Both the position numbers and the translations under genes were made by a program. Shown one piece after another: positions 1-7,440 of a stretch of DNA of 47,595 nucleotides. Position 1 is the first letter of the stretch. Each line of letters starts with the position of its first letter. The stretch comes from an uncultured Eubacteriales bacterium (GTDB taxonomy: Bacteria > Bacillota_I > Bacilli_A > RF39 > UBA660), in NCBI GenBank assembly GCA_900319955.1, contig ONQM01000002.1:1-47595 (forward strand). The letters are read 5' to 3'. Under the pieces are notes generated by a model, which was given only the letters and a program-made list of their open reading frames with translations, searched no databases and was not told where the DNA came from.

Positions 1-1
1 T

Positions 2-346
2 AGTTCTCAAGAGATAAAGAAGGAGCTTGATACACTTATGAGTGAGAAAGATTCAAAGAAAATAATAGATAAAGTAGAAGAGTTATCAAAAGATGATGAG
101 ATAATATCATTAAATGATGAATATGATAGAGCAGAACTAGATAAAGTAAGTGCAAGAAATCTTGGAATTGAACAAGGAATTATTCAAGGTAAAGCAGAAG
201 GCATCAAAGAAGGCAAAGAAGAGGGTATTAAAGAAAGAAATATCGCAATTGCTAAAAATATGCTTAAAGAAGGATTAGATGCAAATTTAATATCCAAAGT
301 AACTGGTCTTTCAAAAGAAAAAGTTGAAAAGTTAAAAGAAGCTTAA
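2..346 (+). CDS. Rpn/PD-(D/E)XK nuclease-type transposase, C-terminal part (cut by window edge)
   Basis: The reading frame is open to the left edge, so the ATG at 38 is probably internal and only the C-terminal part is present. What is visible is a charged, helical tail: a run of short GxxxG-spaced repeats (GIEQG, GKAEG, GKEEG) followed by an Ala/Ile-rich helix-turn-helix-like end with the pattern LISKVTGLSKEKVEKL. This arrangement is the usual C-terminus of the Rpn family of recombination-promoting nucleases (PF12784), which carry a PD-(D/E)XK core further upstream. The core is outside the window, so activity cannot be judged. A hairpin terminator overlaps the stop codon. The family assignment rests on the tail pattern only. 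Confidence 0.6.
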   Translation, partial: SSQEIKKELDTLMSEKDSKKIIDKVEELSKDDEIISLNDEYDRAELDKVSARNLGIEQGIIQGKAEGIKEGKEEGIKERNIAIAKNMLKEGLDANLISKVTGLSKEKVEKLKEA

Positions 347-358
347 AGCTTCTTTTTT
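334..358 (+). terminator. Rho-independent terminator of the Rpn-type gene
   Basis: A 10-bp perfect stem (334-343 with 347-356) with a 3-nt loop ends in a T6 run. The stem overlaps the last codons and the stop codon of the upstream gene. Confidence 0.8.
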
Positions 359-451
359 GGTTTACAACACAAAATGTAAAATTATGTGGAAAACTTGAAA
401 AAGAGTGTGGAGGATATACTTCTTATATAAAATATGGAGTATGTGGAAAAG

Positions 452-1165
452 ATGAAAAATAAAATAACAGTAGTAATAGGAATAATAGCACTATCATTAA
501 TAATAATTAACATGAGTGCAAGTCATTCGAAATTATCAAAGACAATTGATAGTAAAAATACAATTAGCATGAAAACATTATCTATACCAGTTGGACAGAT
601 ATATAATTTTGACTATACAGGAAACGAACAAACATTTTAAGTACCAGTAACGGGTAAATATAAAATCTAACTTTGGGAAGTACAAGGTGGTAATTATACT
701 GAAGAGCATCAAGGTGGAAAAGGTTGGTACGTTTCAAGAACAATTAATTTGAATAAAAAAGACAAATTTTATGTTGAAGTTGGTGGAACAACCGAATCAA
801 TTTCAGCAGGATATAACGGTGGAGGCTCAGGAGAAACTACCTCCAATCATGGGTATGGATATGGAGGCCCATCGTTCATATCAGGACATAATGGATGTGT
901 AGCAATTACAGAAGATTCAACAGAAAATAATATAAAGCAAAGAACAGACTCAAATGGTAATGCTTGCACTGATGGAACAAATGATATAACATGCTCTTAT
1001 CATTATAGTGGTTATATTTTTACAGACACGGTAATGATAGATGGAGCAGGAACTAACTGGACTACTGAACCAGGAGAAAATATAGGTCAACCTCAACCTG
1101 ATGGTACAACAGCAGCAGGTCATTCAGGTAGCGGATATGCTAGAATAACTTATCTAGGTAAATAG
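452..1165 (+). pseudogene. Glycine-rich secreted/surface protein, broken by two in-frame stops
   Basis: One continuous reading frame starts at ATG 452 (upstream ATG 434 is possible) and runs to TAA 1165, interrupted by TAA at 638-640 and TAA at 668-670 with no frame change. The start encodes a signal peptide or membrane anchor (MKNKITVVIGIIALSLIII). Then comes the phrase NFDYTGNEQTF-stop-VPVTGKYKI-stop-LWEVQGG, which matches the usual beginning of Firmicutes glycine-rich proteins (Phe-Xaa-Tyr-Thr-Gly...Val-Pro-Gly-Tyr). A Gly/Ser/Tyr-rich region follows, ending in SGYARITYLGK, the standard C-terminus of that family. The stops probably replaced sense codons by point mutation. Because the frame is otherwise clean, the inactivation looks recent. 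TAA ends normal genes here, so recoding is unlikely. The role would have been a cell-surface or secreted protein; its partner is unknown. Confidence 0.75.
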
Positions 1166-1316
1166 AATTTACTAGCTACAAATACATAAAATGCAGAAAA
1201 TTTAGTTTTTTTGTATTTTTTTTTCACGTTTTAAATTTTTTGTTGGATATTATATATAGGGTAGTAAAAAAATATTTAATCCTATAAAACATGTGTATGA
1301 AAATGTAGATGAATAC

Positions 1317-1354
1317 TGGGAGGCCAGAGAATTGACCTTAAATCCCATTTTTTT
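1317..1354 (+). terminator. Isolated hairpin terminator before the rpmG promoter
   Basis: Stem 1317-1327 with 1332-1347: TGGGA/TCCCA outside, then GG/CC and CAG/TTG, with an unpaired TTAAA on the 3' side, followed by a T7 run. It lies 150 bases past the glycine-rich pseudogene with no gene between, so it could end that transcript or a short RNA from 1200-1317. The rest of 1166-1316 is AT-rich with no gene I can support, apart from a small ATAGG/CCTAT inverted repeat at 1256-1285. Confidence 0.6.
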
Positions 1355-1365
1355 CTTTGCCCCTC

Positions 1366-1394
1366 TTGTTTTTTATATGTGTTTTTGTTATAAT
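1366..1394 (+). promoter_or_regulatory. Promoter of rpmG-efp
   Basis: TTGTTT at 1366-1371, a 17-base spacer, then a perfect TATAAT at 1389-1394, placed 34 bases before the rpmG start. Confidence 0.7.
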
Positions 1395-1428
1395 TACTTA
1401 CAGTTGTTAAGCGAGGAGGGATTAGACT

Positions 1429-1593
1429 ATGGCAAAAGTTGGAAATAGACAAAGAAAGACTCTTGTATGCAGCGTTTGTGGTGAAGAAAATTATCGTACA
1501 GAAAAGAACGTAAAACATACAACAGATCGTTTAGAGTTAAATAGATATTGTTCTAGATGTAAAAAACATACTCTTCATAAAGAGAAGAAGTAA
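1429..1593 (+). CDS. rpmG: 50S ribosomal protein L33
   Basis: A 54-residue protein starting at ATG 1429 behind a GAGGAGG ribosome binding site. It is a zinc-ribbon form of L33: two CxxC pairs (CSVC near residues 14-17 and CSRC near 41-44) flank the basic YRTEKN...RLELNRY core typical of the family. L33 binds 23S rRNA near the ribosomal E site. Keeping all four cysteines marks it as the zinc-binding paralogue (C+ form). It is followed after 19 bases by efp, and a consensus promoter lies just upstream, so the two genes are probably one transcript of translation proteins. Length and motifs are normal for the family. Confidence 0.97.
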   Translation: MAKVGNRQRKTLVCSVCGEENYRTEKNVKHTTDRLELNRYCSRCKKHTLHKEKK

Positions 1594-1612
1594 TTATTAA
1601 GGTGGTGTAAAA

Positions 1613-2170
1613 ATGATTAATGTTAATGATATTAAAAATGGAATGACAATCATGATTGATGGTCAAATTTATCAAGTTGTTGAATTTTTACATGTTAAGC
1701 CTGGTAAAGGTTCTGCTTTTATGAAGACTAAACTTAAGAATTTAAGAACAGGAGCTACTCTTGAAAAAACATTTAATACAAATGTTAAATTTGAGAAAGC
1801 TAATATTGATAAACAACAAGTACAGTATTTATATAATACTGGTGATACTTATTATTTCATGAATATGTCAACATATGAACAACTTGAACTTTCAGAAGCA
1901 CAAGTAGGTGAAAATAAAAATTATTTAATTGAAAACCTAGAAGTTTATGTTATTCTTTATAATGGTGAATTATTAGGTATTGATTTACCTGATAAAGTTG
2001 AGTTTACTGTAGTTCATACAGAACCTGCTGTTAGAGGTAATACAACTAATAGTGCAATGAAAGATGCAACAGTTGATACTGGTATGGTAGTTAAAGTTCC
2101 TTTATTTATAAATGAAGGTGAAAAAATACTTGTAACAACTGCAGATGGAAAATATTCATCAAGAGCATAA
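1613..2170 (+). CDS. efp: Translation elongation factor P
   Basis: A 185-residue EF-P with the standard three-domain layout: N-terminal KOW-like barrel (about 1-65), central OB domain (about 66-127) and C-terminal OB domain (about 128-185). EF-P enters the ribosome between the P and E sites and rescues stalls at consecutive prolines. The functional loop reads VKPGKGSAF, with Lys at position 32, the residue that carries the modification in Bacillus subtilis. The ymfF/ymfH pair just downstream is tied to 5-aminopentanol modification of that same lysine, so this EF-P is probably of the Bacillus-modified type (inference). The start at ATG 1613 sits behind an AAGGTGGTG site. A terminator overlaps the stop codon. 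Confidence 0.97.
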   Translation: MINVNDIKNGMTIMIDGQIYQVVEFLHVKPGKGSAFMKTKLKNLRTGATLEKTFNTNVKFEKANIDKQQVQYLYNTGDTYYFMNMSTYEQLELSEAQVGENKNYLIENLEVYVILYNGELLGIDLPDKVEFTVVHTEPAVRGNTTNSAMKDATVDTGMVVKVPLFINEGEKILVTTADGKYSSRA

Positions 2171-2185
2171 TTATGCTCTTTTTTT
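2161..2185 (+). terminator. Terminator of rpmG-efp
   Basis: GAGCATAATTATGCTC is a perfect 16-base palindrome (2163-2178), extended by AA/TT and followed by a T7 run. It overlaps the final codons of efp. Confidence 0.9.
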
Positions 2186-2233
2186 GATTTATTTATTATG
2201 TTATAATTGAACTTGAAAGGGTGTGTGATATTT

Positions 2234-2935
2234 GTGACGCCACATATTGAAGCAGAAAAAGGAGATATAGCAAAAATAGTATTAATGCCAGGTGATCCTA
2301 AAAGATCAGAATTAATTGCAAGAAAGTATTTAGAAAGTCCTAGACTTGTTAATGCTGTAAGGGGTATGAATGCTTATACTGGTTTTTACAAAGGAAAGAG
2401 GGTTACTATTTTTCCATCAGGTATGGGAATACCTAGTATGGGTATTTATTCTTATGAACTTTTTAAATTTTATAATGTAGATAAAATAATAAGAATTGGT
2501 ACCGTTGGAGGATATTTGGAAAATGAAAAAGTATTTGATATAGTTCTTGCAAAAAATTCTATTTCTAAATCTAATTATGCACTTGATCTTGCTAATGATG
2601 AAACTCATATGGCACAGGGAAGTGAAGAGTTAAACAGCAGAATACTTTTAGAGGCTGAAAGGGAAGGAATTAATGTAAGAGTAGGTAACATTTATTCAAC
2701 AGAAACATTTTATGATGGTGGTAAAAATCTTAATATGATGAAGAATGATTTTAAATGTATTGGAACTGAAATGGAAAGTTATGCTTTATTTTCTAATGCC
2801 AAATATTTAGGAAAGGATGCTGCATGCCTTCTTACTATTTCAGATAATTTAGTAACACATGAAGAAATAGATAGTAAGGCTCGTGAACAAAGTTTAGATA
2901 AGATGATTGTTCTTGCATTAAATTCTATTTTATAA
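2234..2935 (+). CDS. deoD: Purine-nucleoside phosphorylase, DeoD type
   Basis: 233 residues from GTG 2234. This start is preferred over the in-frame TTG at 2207 because a TATAAT box (2202-2207) overlaps that codon and the family begins (M)(A)TPHI. The protein matches hexameric DeoD: TPHIEAEKGD at the start, the phosphate loop VLMPGDPKR, the nucleoside-site phrase GMGIPSMGIYSYEL, RIGTVGGY, and the purine-site ESYALF near Met-Glu (EMES). It reversibly cleaves purine (deoxy)nucleosides with phosphate in the cytoplasm for nucleotide salvage. The catalytic Asp is expected near the segment TISDNLVT and is present. The gene opens a probable operon with ymfF and ymfH. Confidence 0.93.
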   Translation: MTPHIEAEKGDIAKIVLMPGDPKRSELIARKYLESPRLVNAVRGMNAYTGFYKGKRVTIFPSGMGIPSMGIYSYELFKFYNVDKIIRIGTVGGYLENEKVFDIVLAKNSISKSNYALDLANDETHMAQGSEELNSRILLEAEREGINVRVGNIYSTETFYDGGKNLNMMKNDFKCIGTEMESYALFSNAKYLGKDAACLLTISDNLVTHEEIDSKAREQSLDKMIVLALNSIL

Positions 2936-2966
2936 ATAAATTCAGGGGAAATGAGAGGTAAAAAAT

Positions 2967-4223
2967 ATGGAATACTTATGTAAAAATCTTGGATCATATA
3001 AACTTCATATGATTAATACAAATAATTTTAAACAAACAATTGTAAAGGTAATATTTAGAGGACCTATAAGAAAAGAAGAAATAACTATTAGAACTTTTTT
3101 GGAATCTATTCTTTTTTATTCATCTAAAAAATATAATACAAGAAGAAAGATGCTTATTAAAGAAGAAGAATTATATAGTGCTGGTGTTTATGTTGATAGT
3201 AGAAGAATAGGTAATGAATATGAAACATCATTTGGTTTAGTTTCTCTTGATGATAGATATACAGAAAAAGGGAACTTTGAAGCATCACTTGAGTTTTTTA
3301 GTGATATAATAAAGCATCCTAATGTTGAAAATGGTAAATTTGATAGTAAAAGTTTTAATATAGTTATGAACAAGGCAGCACTTTATTTATCAAGTAAGAA
3401 AGAAGATAAGGACTCTTATAGTATAGATAGGCTTTATGAAGAAATGGGTAAGGGTACTCCAGTAAGTTTTACAGATGGCTACATAGAAGATTTAAAAACA
3501 ATTACAAGAGAGTCTTTATATGAATATTATAAGAAATTTGTATCAGAGTCTGATATGGATATTTATGTAATAGGATCTATGCCTTTTGAAGAAGTTGATC
3601 CATTAATTAGGAAATATTTTAGACCTACTAAGTATAAGAAGAGAATGAGTGATTTCTTTATAAAACAGGATAAAAAAAGAATTAAGAAGTTAAAAGTAAT
3701 AGAAGAAGATAATGTTACTCAGTCTAAGTTAAATCTTGGATATAAACTTTACGATATGTCACTTGATGAAAAAGAGTATCCACTTGTTTTATATAGTATT
3801 ATATTAGGTGGTGGAGCAGATTCAAAGCTATTTAAAGATGTAAGGGAAAAAAATTCTTTATGTTACTATATATATGATGTAATAAACAATTATGATAACA
3901 TTATGAGAATAAGTGCTGGTATATCAAAAGAGTCTTATGAAAAATGTGTTAAATTAATTAATAAAAATTTTAAAAATATGGAAAAAGGATTATTTACAGA
4001 TGAAGATATAGAGAAAGCTAAAGAAATATATATATCATCTTTAAATAATATTTATGAAAGTGAAGAGGGAATAATTAGTATGTATTCTTCTATGGATCTT
4101 TTTGGATCAGATGATATTGAAACTCGTAAGAGAAAGATAAGAAAAGTAACTCGTGAAGATATAGTTAAAGTTGCTAAGAAGATATCGCTTGACACGATTT
4201 ATATGCTTGAGGGGGATAAATAA
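2967..4223 (+). CDS. ymfF: M16-family peptidase-like protein, YmfF type (non-catalytic partner)
   Basis: A 418-residue insulinase/M16-fold protein without the HxxEH zinc motif. It resembles the inactive partner found next to YmfH in Bacillota. Visible family features are the glycine-rich substrate-exclusion segment (ILGGGADSKLFKDVREKNSLCYY, given here in two pieces: ILGGGADSKLF then KDVREKNSLCYY) and the C-terminal repeat. M16 proteins work as pairs in which one subunit carries zinc and the other helps bind substrate. In Bacillus subtilis YmfF and YmfH are associated with the 5-aminopentanol modification of EF-P, and efp lies 0.8 kb upstream. ATG 2967 has a GAGAGG site. The stop overlaps the ymfH start by one base (TAATG), indicating translational coupling. 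Confidence 0.85.
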   Translation: MEYLCKNLGSYKLHMINTNNFKQTIVKVIFRGPIRKEEITIRTFLESILFYSSKKYNTRRKMLIKEEELYSAGVYVDSRRIGNEYETSFGLVSLDDRYTEKGNFEASLEFFSDIIKHPNVENGKFDSKSFNIVMNKAALYLSSKKEDKDSYSIDRLYEEMGKGTPVSFTDGYIEDLKTITRESLYEYYKKFVSESDMDIYVIGSMPFEEVDPLIRKYFRPTKYKKRMSDFFIKQDKKRIKKLKVIEEDNVTQSKLNLGYKLYDMSLDEKEYPLVLYSIILGGGADSKLFKDVREKNSLCYYIYDVINNYDNIMRISAGISKESYEKCVKLINKNFKNMEKGLFTDEDIEKAKEIYISSLNNIYESEEGIISMYSSMDLFGSDDIETRKRKIRKVTREDIVKVAKKISLDTIYMLEGDK

Positions 4224-5536
4224 TGAAACAGATAATTATAATGAATAAGCTTGATATTACTATGCATCATGAAAAATTTTCAAATGGACTTGATGTTTAT
4301 TTAGTACCTATTAAGGATAAGAAGAAATATTATATAACACTTGGAACATATTTTGGTAGTACAACAACAGAGTTTACTGATTACAAGGGTAATAAAGTTA
4401 AAGTACCAAATGGAATAGCACATTTTCTAGAACATAAGGTGTTTGCAAGTAAAAATGGAATAGATCCTATGTCATTTTATTCTAAGAGTGGAACAGATTG
4501 TAATGCATCTACTAGTTATAATAATACGAAGTATATAGTACTTGGTACTAAGAACTTTAAAGAAAATTTTGAATATTTAATAGACTTTGTAATGAATCCT
4601 TATTTTACAGAAGAAAATGTAGAAAAGGAAAAAGGTATTATTGCACAAGAGATAAATATGTATAAAGATGACCCGGAATCAAGAATTGATGATGTTTTAA
4701 GAGCTAATTTATATGTTAAAAACAATCGTAAGATAAATGTTGCTGGGGAAGTAGCTGATATTGAAAAAATAACTAAGGATGATTTATATACATGTTATAA
4801 TACTTTTTATAATCCAAACAATATGTTTTTAGTAATTGCTGGATCATTTTCTATGAAGGATGCAGAAGAAATTATTAAAGATAAACTTGAAGTTTTAATG
4901 AATAGATGTGATAGAAGAGGAGAAGAGGTATTTAACGAACCTTTAAATGTTGTTAAGGATTATGTAAAAGAAGAAGAAAATGTATTAGTACCTAAAATGC
5001 TTATTGGTTTTAAAATGAAGAGTAGTGATATTCCTATAAAGGATGATGCTAAAAGAAGTATTTATATATCAGCAATTTTAACTGCAAACTTTGGAAAAAC
5101 AAGTAAATTTTATGAAAAAATGACTGAAGATAATTTACTTTCATCATCAACTTTTTATACTGAAAGAGCTGGAGACATTACAACTGTTTATTTTGGAGCA
5201 GAAAGTACATTCCCAGATGAGTTACTTGAAAAGTTTAAAGAGAAATTAAAAAATCTTAAGATTACAAAAGATTCTTTGGATAGATTAAAGAAGGTTTATA
5301 TTGCAAGTGAAATTAGGGGATCAGGCTATGTAAACAGTGTTATGGGAAGTTTAGTTGGAGATTTAGTAAGATATCATAAAGTAACAAATGCTCCAGTAGA
5401 TTTATATGAAAGTTTAAATATAGATGATGCTAAAAAGGTTTTAAATTCATTAAACTTTGATAATATGTCAACTGTTATATTTATACCTAAGAATATGAAA
5501 TCATTTAAAGAAAATAAAATAGAAGTTAATAATTAA
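4223..5536 (+). CDS. ymfH: M16-family zinc metallopeptidase, YmfH type
   Basis: A 437-residue catalytic M16 peptidase. The inverted zinc motif HFLEH is at residues 67-71 (His67, Glu70, His71), and the distal zinc ligand is Glu143 in IIAQEI, 76 residues downstream, the spacing expected for this family. A second M16 domain follows, with the C-terminal FGKTSKFYEKMTEDNLL segment. It forms a pair with the inactive YmfF encoded immediately upstream, and probably acts in the cytoplasm on a small protein or peptide. The link to EF-P lysine modification is known for the Bacillus pair and inferred here. ATG 4223 is chosen over ATG 4241 because a GAGGGGG site lies 7 bases before it. Its stop is 3 bases from that of convergent rpmB. 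Confidence 0.9.
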   Translation: MKQIIIMNKLDITMHHEKFSNGLDVYLVPIKDKKKYYITLGTYFGSTTTEFTDYKGNKVKVPNGIAHFLEHKVFASKNGIDPMSFYSKSGTDCNASTSYNNTKYIVLGTKNFKENFEYLIDFVMNPYFTEENVEKEKGIIAQEINMYKDDPESRIDDVLRANLYVKNNRKINVAGEVADIEKITKDDLYTCYNTFYNPNNMFLVIAGSFSMKDAEEIIKDKLEVLMNRCDRRGEEVFNEPLNVVKDYVKEEENVLVPKMLIGFKMKSSDIPIKDDAKRSIYISAILTANFGKTSKFYEKMTEDNLLSSSTFYTERAGDITTVYFGAESTFPDELLEKFKEKLKNLKITKDSLDRLKKVYIASEIRGSGYVNSVMGSLVGDLVRYHKVTNAPVDLYESLNIDDAKKVLNSLNFDNMSTVIFIPKNMKSFKENKIEVNN

Positions 5537-5543
5537 CTTCTAT
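5519..5543. terminator. Bidirectional terminator between ymfH and rpmB
   Basis: An 11-bp perfect stem (5519-5529 with 5533-5543), 3-nt loop, T-rich on both sides. It includes the final codons and stop codons of both convergent genes. Confidence 0.85.
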
Positions 5544-5719
5544 TTATTTTTGCCATCTTTTCTTAATGTTCTTTTTTCTCTTGCTGTTAATCTAACTTTT
5601 GTTCCATCTTCTAGAGTATGTACTTGTAAGTTTAATTTTCTAGCTCTTTTAGATGTATTTAAAGCGTGAGAACGATCATTACCTTTTAATGGTTTTCTTG
5701 TAGTTGCTTTTATAGCCAT
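5540..5719 (-). CDS. rpmB: 50S ribosomal protein L28
   Basis: A 59-residue basic protein on the minus strand. The core [24 protein letters not shown] matches L28 (given as [13 protein letters not shown] and [11 protein letters not shown]), with the usual HT(L)[16 protein letters not shown] end. It lacks the cysteines seen in the zinc-binding form, so it is the C-minus type. L28 binds 23S rRNA and helps stabilise the large subunit. The ribosome binding site is AAAGGAGG, 9 bases before ATG 5719. It is transcribed alone from its own promoter (5760-5788) against the direction of its neighbours, and shares a terminator with ymfH. Confidence 0.95.
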   Translation of the reverse strand: MAIKATTRKPLKGNDRSHALNTSKRARKLNLQVHTLEDGTKVRLTAREKRTLRKDGKNK

Positions 5720-5759
5720 TTTTAAATTCCTCCTTTAAACATTAACATTTCGCTTATTA

Positions 5760-5788
5760 ACTTTATCATAAAATGCTCGATTAGTCAA
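5760..5788 (-). promoter_or_regulatory. Promoter of rpmB (minus strand)
   Basis: On the minus strand: TTGACT (5783-5788), 17-base spacer, TAAAGT (5760-5765), about 40 bases before the rpmB start. A plus-strand extended -10 (TGTTATACT, 5797-5805) for the next gene lies back to back with it. Confidence 0.6.
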
Positions 5789-5836
5789 TTAAAATGTGTT
5801 ATACTAACAAATGTAAAGAAGAAAGTAGGTGGATTT

Positions 5837-6706
5837 ATGCAAGTATGTAAGGACTTTAATGACTATGAATTAATAGATGCATCACTTGGTATGAAGTATG
5901 AAAGATGGGGAAAGTATTATCTTTTAAGACCAGATCCAGAAGTTCTTTGGAATAATGGTGATTTAAAAGAAAAATATAAAGAAAAAATTGATGCAATATA
6001 TTATAGAAGTTCAACAGGCGGTGGTCACTGGGAAAATTTAAAAAAGATACCAGAAAGATGGACTATTAAGTATAAAGATTTAACTTTTAATATAAGAGAA
6101 ATGGGATTTAAGCATACAGGTCTTTTTCCAGAACAAGCATCAAACTGGAATTATATGTATGAAAAAATTAAAAAATCAGGTAGAAATATAAAGGTTCTTA
6201 ATTTATTTGCATATACAGGAGGAGCGACATGTGCATGTTTAAAGGCTGGTGCAGAAGTTGTTCATGTTGATTCATCACGTGGAATGAATGATTGGGCTAA
6301 AGAAAATGTTATTTCATCAAAACTTGATACAACTAAAGTAAGATATTTAGTAGATGATGCAGTGAAATTTGTAAAGAGAGAAATTAGAAGAGGTCATAAA
6401 TACGATGCTATTATTATGGATCCACCTTCTTATGGAAGAGGTTCAAATGGAGAAGTTTGGAGTTTTTCAAAAAATATATTAGAACTTATAAATTTATGTT
6501 CTGAGCTTTTAAGTGATAATCCACTTTTCTTTCAAATTAATTCTTATACTGCTGGTATTAGTCCAGAAGTTGTGAAAAATATTCTTGAAACTGAAATAAA
6601 TACAAAACATAAAGGAAGAGTAGAAGCAGATGAAGTTGGAATTGAAATAAAATGCTCTAATATGATACTTCCATGTGGTATATATGGTAGGTGGGAAAGT
6701 GATTAA
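5837..6706 (+). CDS. Class I SAM-dependent methyltransferase, RlmI/RlmK-like (PF10672)
   Basis: A 289-residue methyltransferase. An N-terminal region (about 1-90) precedes a Rossmann-type SAM domain: motif I NLFAYTGG at residues 122-129, an acidic ribose-binding end VVHVDSS near 141-147, and the catalytic-loop motif DPPSYGRG at 195-202. This combination is typical of PF10672 enzymes related to the 23S rRNA cytosine/guanine methyltransferases RlmI and RlmK. The exact RNA target is not determined by the sequence. It lacks a full N-terminal PUA domain as seen in RlmI. It overlaps the next gene, a pseudouridine synthase, by 8 bases, so the two form an RNA-modification operon. Start ATG 5837 has an AGGTGG site and an extended -10 promoter upstream. 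Confidence 0.85.
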   Translation: MQVCKDFNDYELIDASLGMKYERWGKYYLLRPDPEVLWNNGDLKEKYKEKIDAIYYRSSTGGGHWENLKKIPERWTIKYKDLTFNIREMGFKHTGLFPEQASNWNYMYEKIKKSGRNIKVLNLFAYTGGATCACLKAGAEVVHVDSSRGMNDWAKENVISSKLDTTKVRYLVDDAVKFVKREIRRGHKYDAIIMDPPSYGRGSNGEVWSFSKNILELINLCSELLSDNPLFFQINSYTAGISPEVVKNILETEINTKHKGRVEADEVGIEIKCSNMILPCGIYGRWESD

Positions 6707-7352
6707 TGTTTTATATGAGGATAATAGTGTTATAGTTGTAGTTAAACCTGCAGGTATTTTAAGTCAAAAAAGTAAAGATACTGATAATTCAATGCTTGAT
6801 ATGGTAAAAGAATACGTTAAGAAAAAATATAATAAACCCGGTAATGTTTATATAGGACTTGTTCACAGACTTGACAGGAATGTAAGTGGTGTAATGGTGT
6901 TTGCGAGAAATAGTAAAAGTGCATCACGTCTTTCAGAGGAAGTAAGATCTCATAAACTTAAAAAAAAGTATTATGCTGTTGTAAGTGGAATAATTAAAAA
7001 TGATGAAGGTACATTTAAAGATTATTTGGTAAAAGATAAAGGTTTTAATACTAGAGTAACTTCTAAAGAAAATGGAAAAGAGTCTACTTTAGACTATAAA
7101 GTATTAAAGAGAGACTATAAAGATAATATGACACTTGTTGATATTGATTTAAAAACAGGAAGACATCATCAAATAAGGGTTCAATTTGCAAGTAGAGGTT
7201 ATCCTCTTTGTGGTGATACTAGATATGGAAGTGTTAAGGGAAATCTTGCACTTTGTGCTTACAGTCTTACATTTATTCATCCAATTACAAAGAAAGAGAT
7301 GACATTTAAAATAGATATGCCTTCAAATAAATTCTTCGATAATTTTAAGTAA
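6699..7352 (+). CDS. RluA-family RNA pseudouridine synthase
   Basis: 217 residues from GTG 6699, chosen because AGGTGG lies just before it and family members begin at the VLYEDN strand; in-frame ATG 6684 and GTG 6675 are alternatives. The catalytic motif is HRLDRNVSG at residues 56-64, with Asp59 as the expected nucleophile. The second motif KTGRHHQIRVQFA and the C-terminal GYPLCGDTRYG are complete. The protein has no S4 domain and is short, like RluA-subfamily enzymes that modify 23S rRNA or tRNA; the site cannot be told from sequence. It overlaps the upstream methyltransferase gene by 8 bases and is probably made from the same transcript. Confidence 0.92.
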   Translation: MINVLYEDNSVIVVVKPAGILSQKSKDTDNSMLDMVKEYVKKKYNKPGNVYIGLVHRLDRNVSGVMVFARNSKSASRLSEEVRSHKLKKKYYAVVSGIIKNDEGTFKDYLVKDKGFNTRVTSKENGKESTLDYKVLKRDYKDNMTLVDIDLKTGRHHQIRVQFASRGYPLCGDTRYGSVKGNLALCAYSLTFIHPITKKEMTFKIDMPSNKFFDNFK

Positions 7353-7378
7353 CAATTCCAATTTATGAAGCTTAAAAT

Positions 7379-7407
7379 TTGACATAATTTGTTTTTTATG
7401 TTATAAT
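7379..7407 (+). promoter_or_regulatory. Perfect consensus promoter of the orphan gene at 7441
   Basis: TTGACA (7379-7384), exactly 17 bases, TATAAT (7402-7407). All twelve hexamer positions match the main-sigma consensus, the only such case I found in the window. Confidence 0.9.
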
Positions 7408-7440
7408 ACCCTTGCTTTAAGCGAAAGGGGATTAGGTATT

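Noticed and set aside
361-462. A Cys-containing frame (KLCGKLEKECGGY, then YGVCGKDEK, stop) before the glycine-rich pseudogene.
   Set aside because: No start or ribosome site and only about 30 codons. It may be the end of a related glycine-rich or Cys-rich protein, but I cannot support it as a feature.
452-1165. Possible recoding of TAA in the glycine-rich gene.
   Set aside because: TAA ends most intact genes in the window, and nothing near these two suggests recoding.
1291-1440. A plus-strand frame VYENVDEYWEARELTLNPIFF across the region before rpmG.
   Set aside because: It runs through a terminator and the rpmG promoter and has no ribosome site, so it is a chance open frame.
1282-1518. 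Minus-strand reading frame over rpmG and its promoter.
   Set aside because: It is the antisense of rpmG and its leader and has no ribosome site.
2207-2233. TTG start for deoD giving nine more residues.
   Set aside because: A TATAAT box ends on that codon, and the family starts at the TPHI segment, matching GTG 2234.
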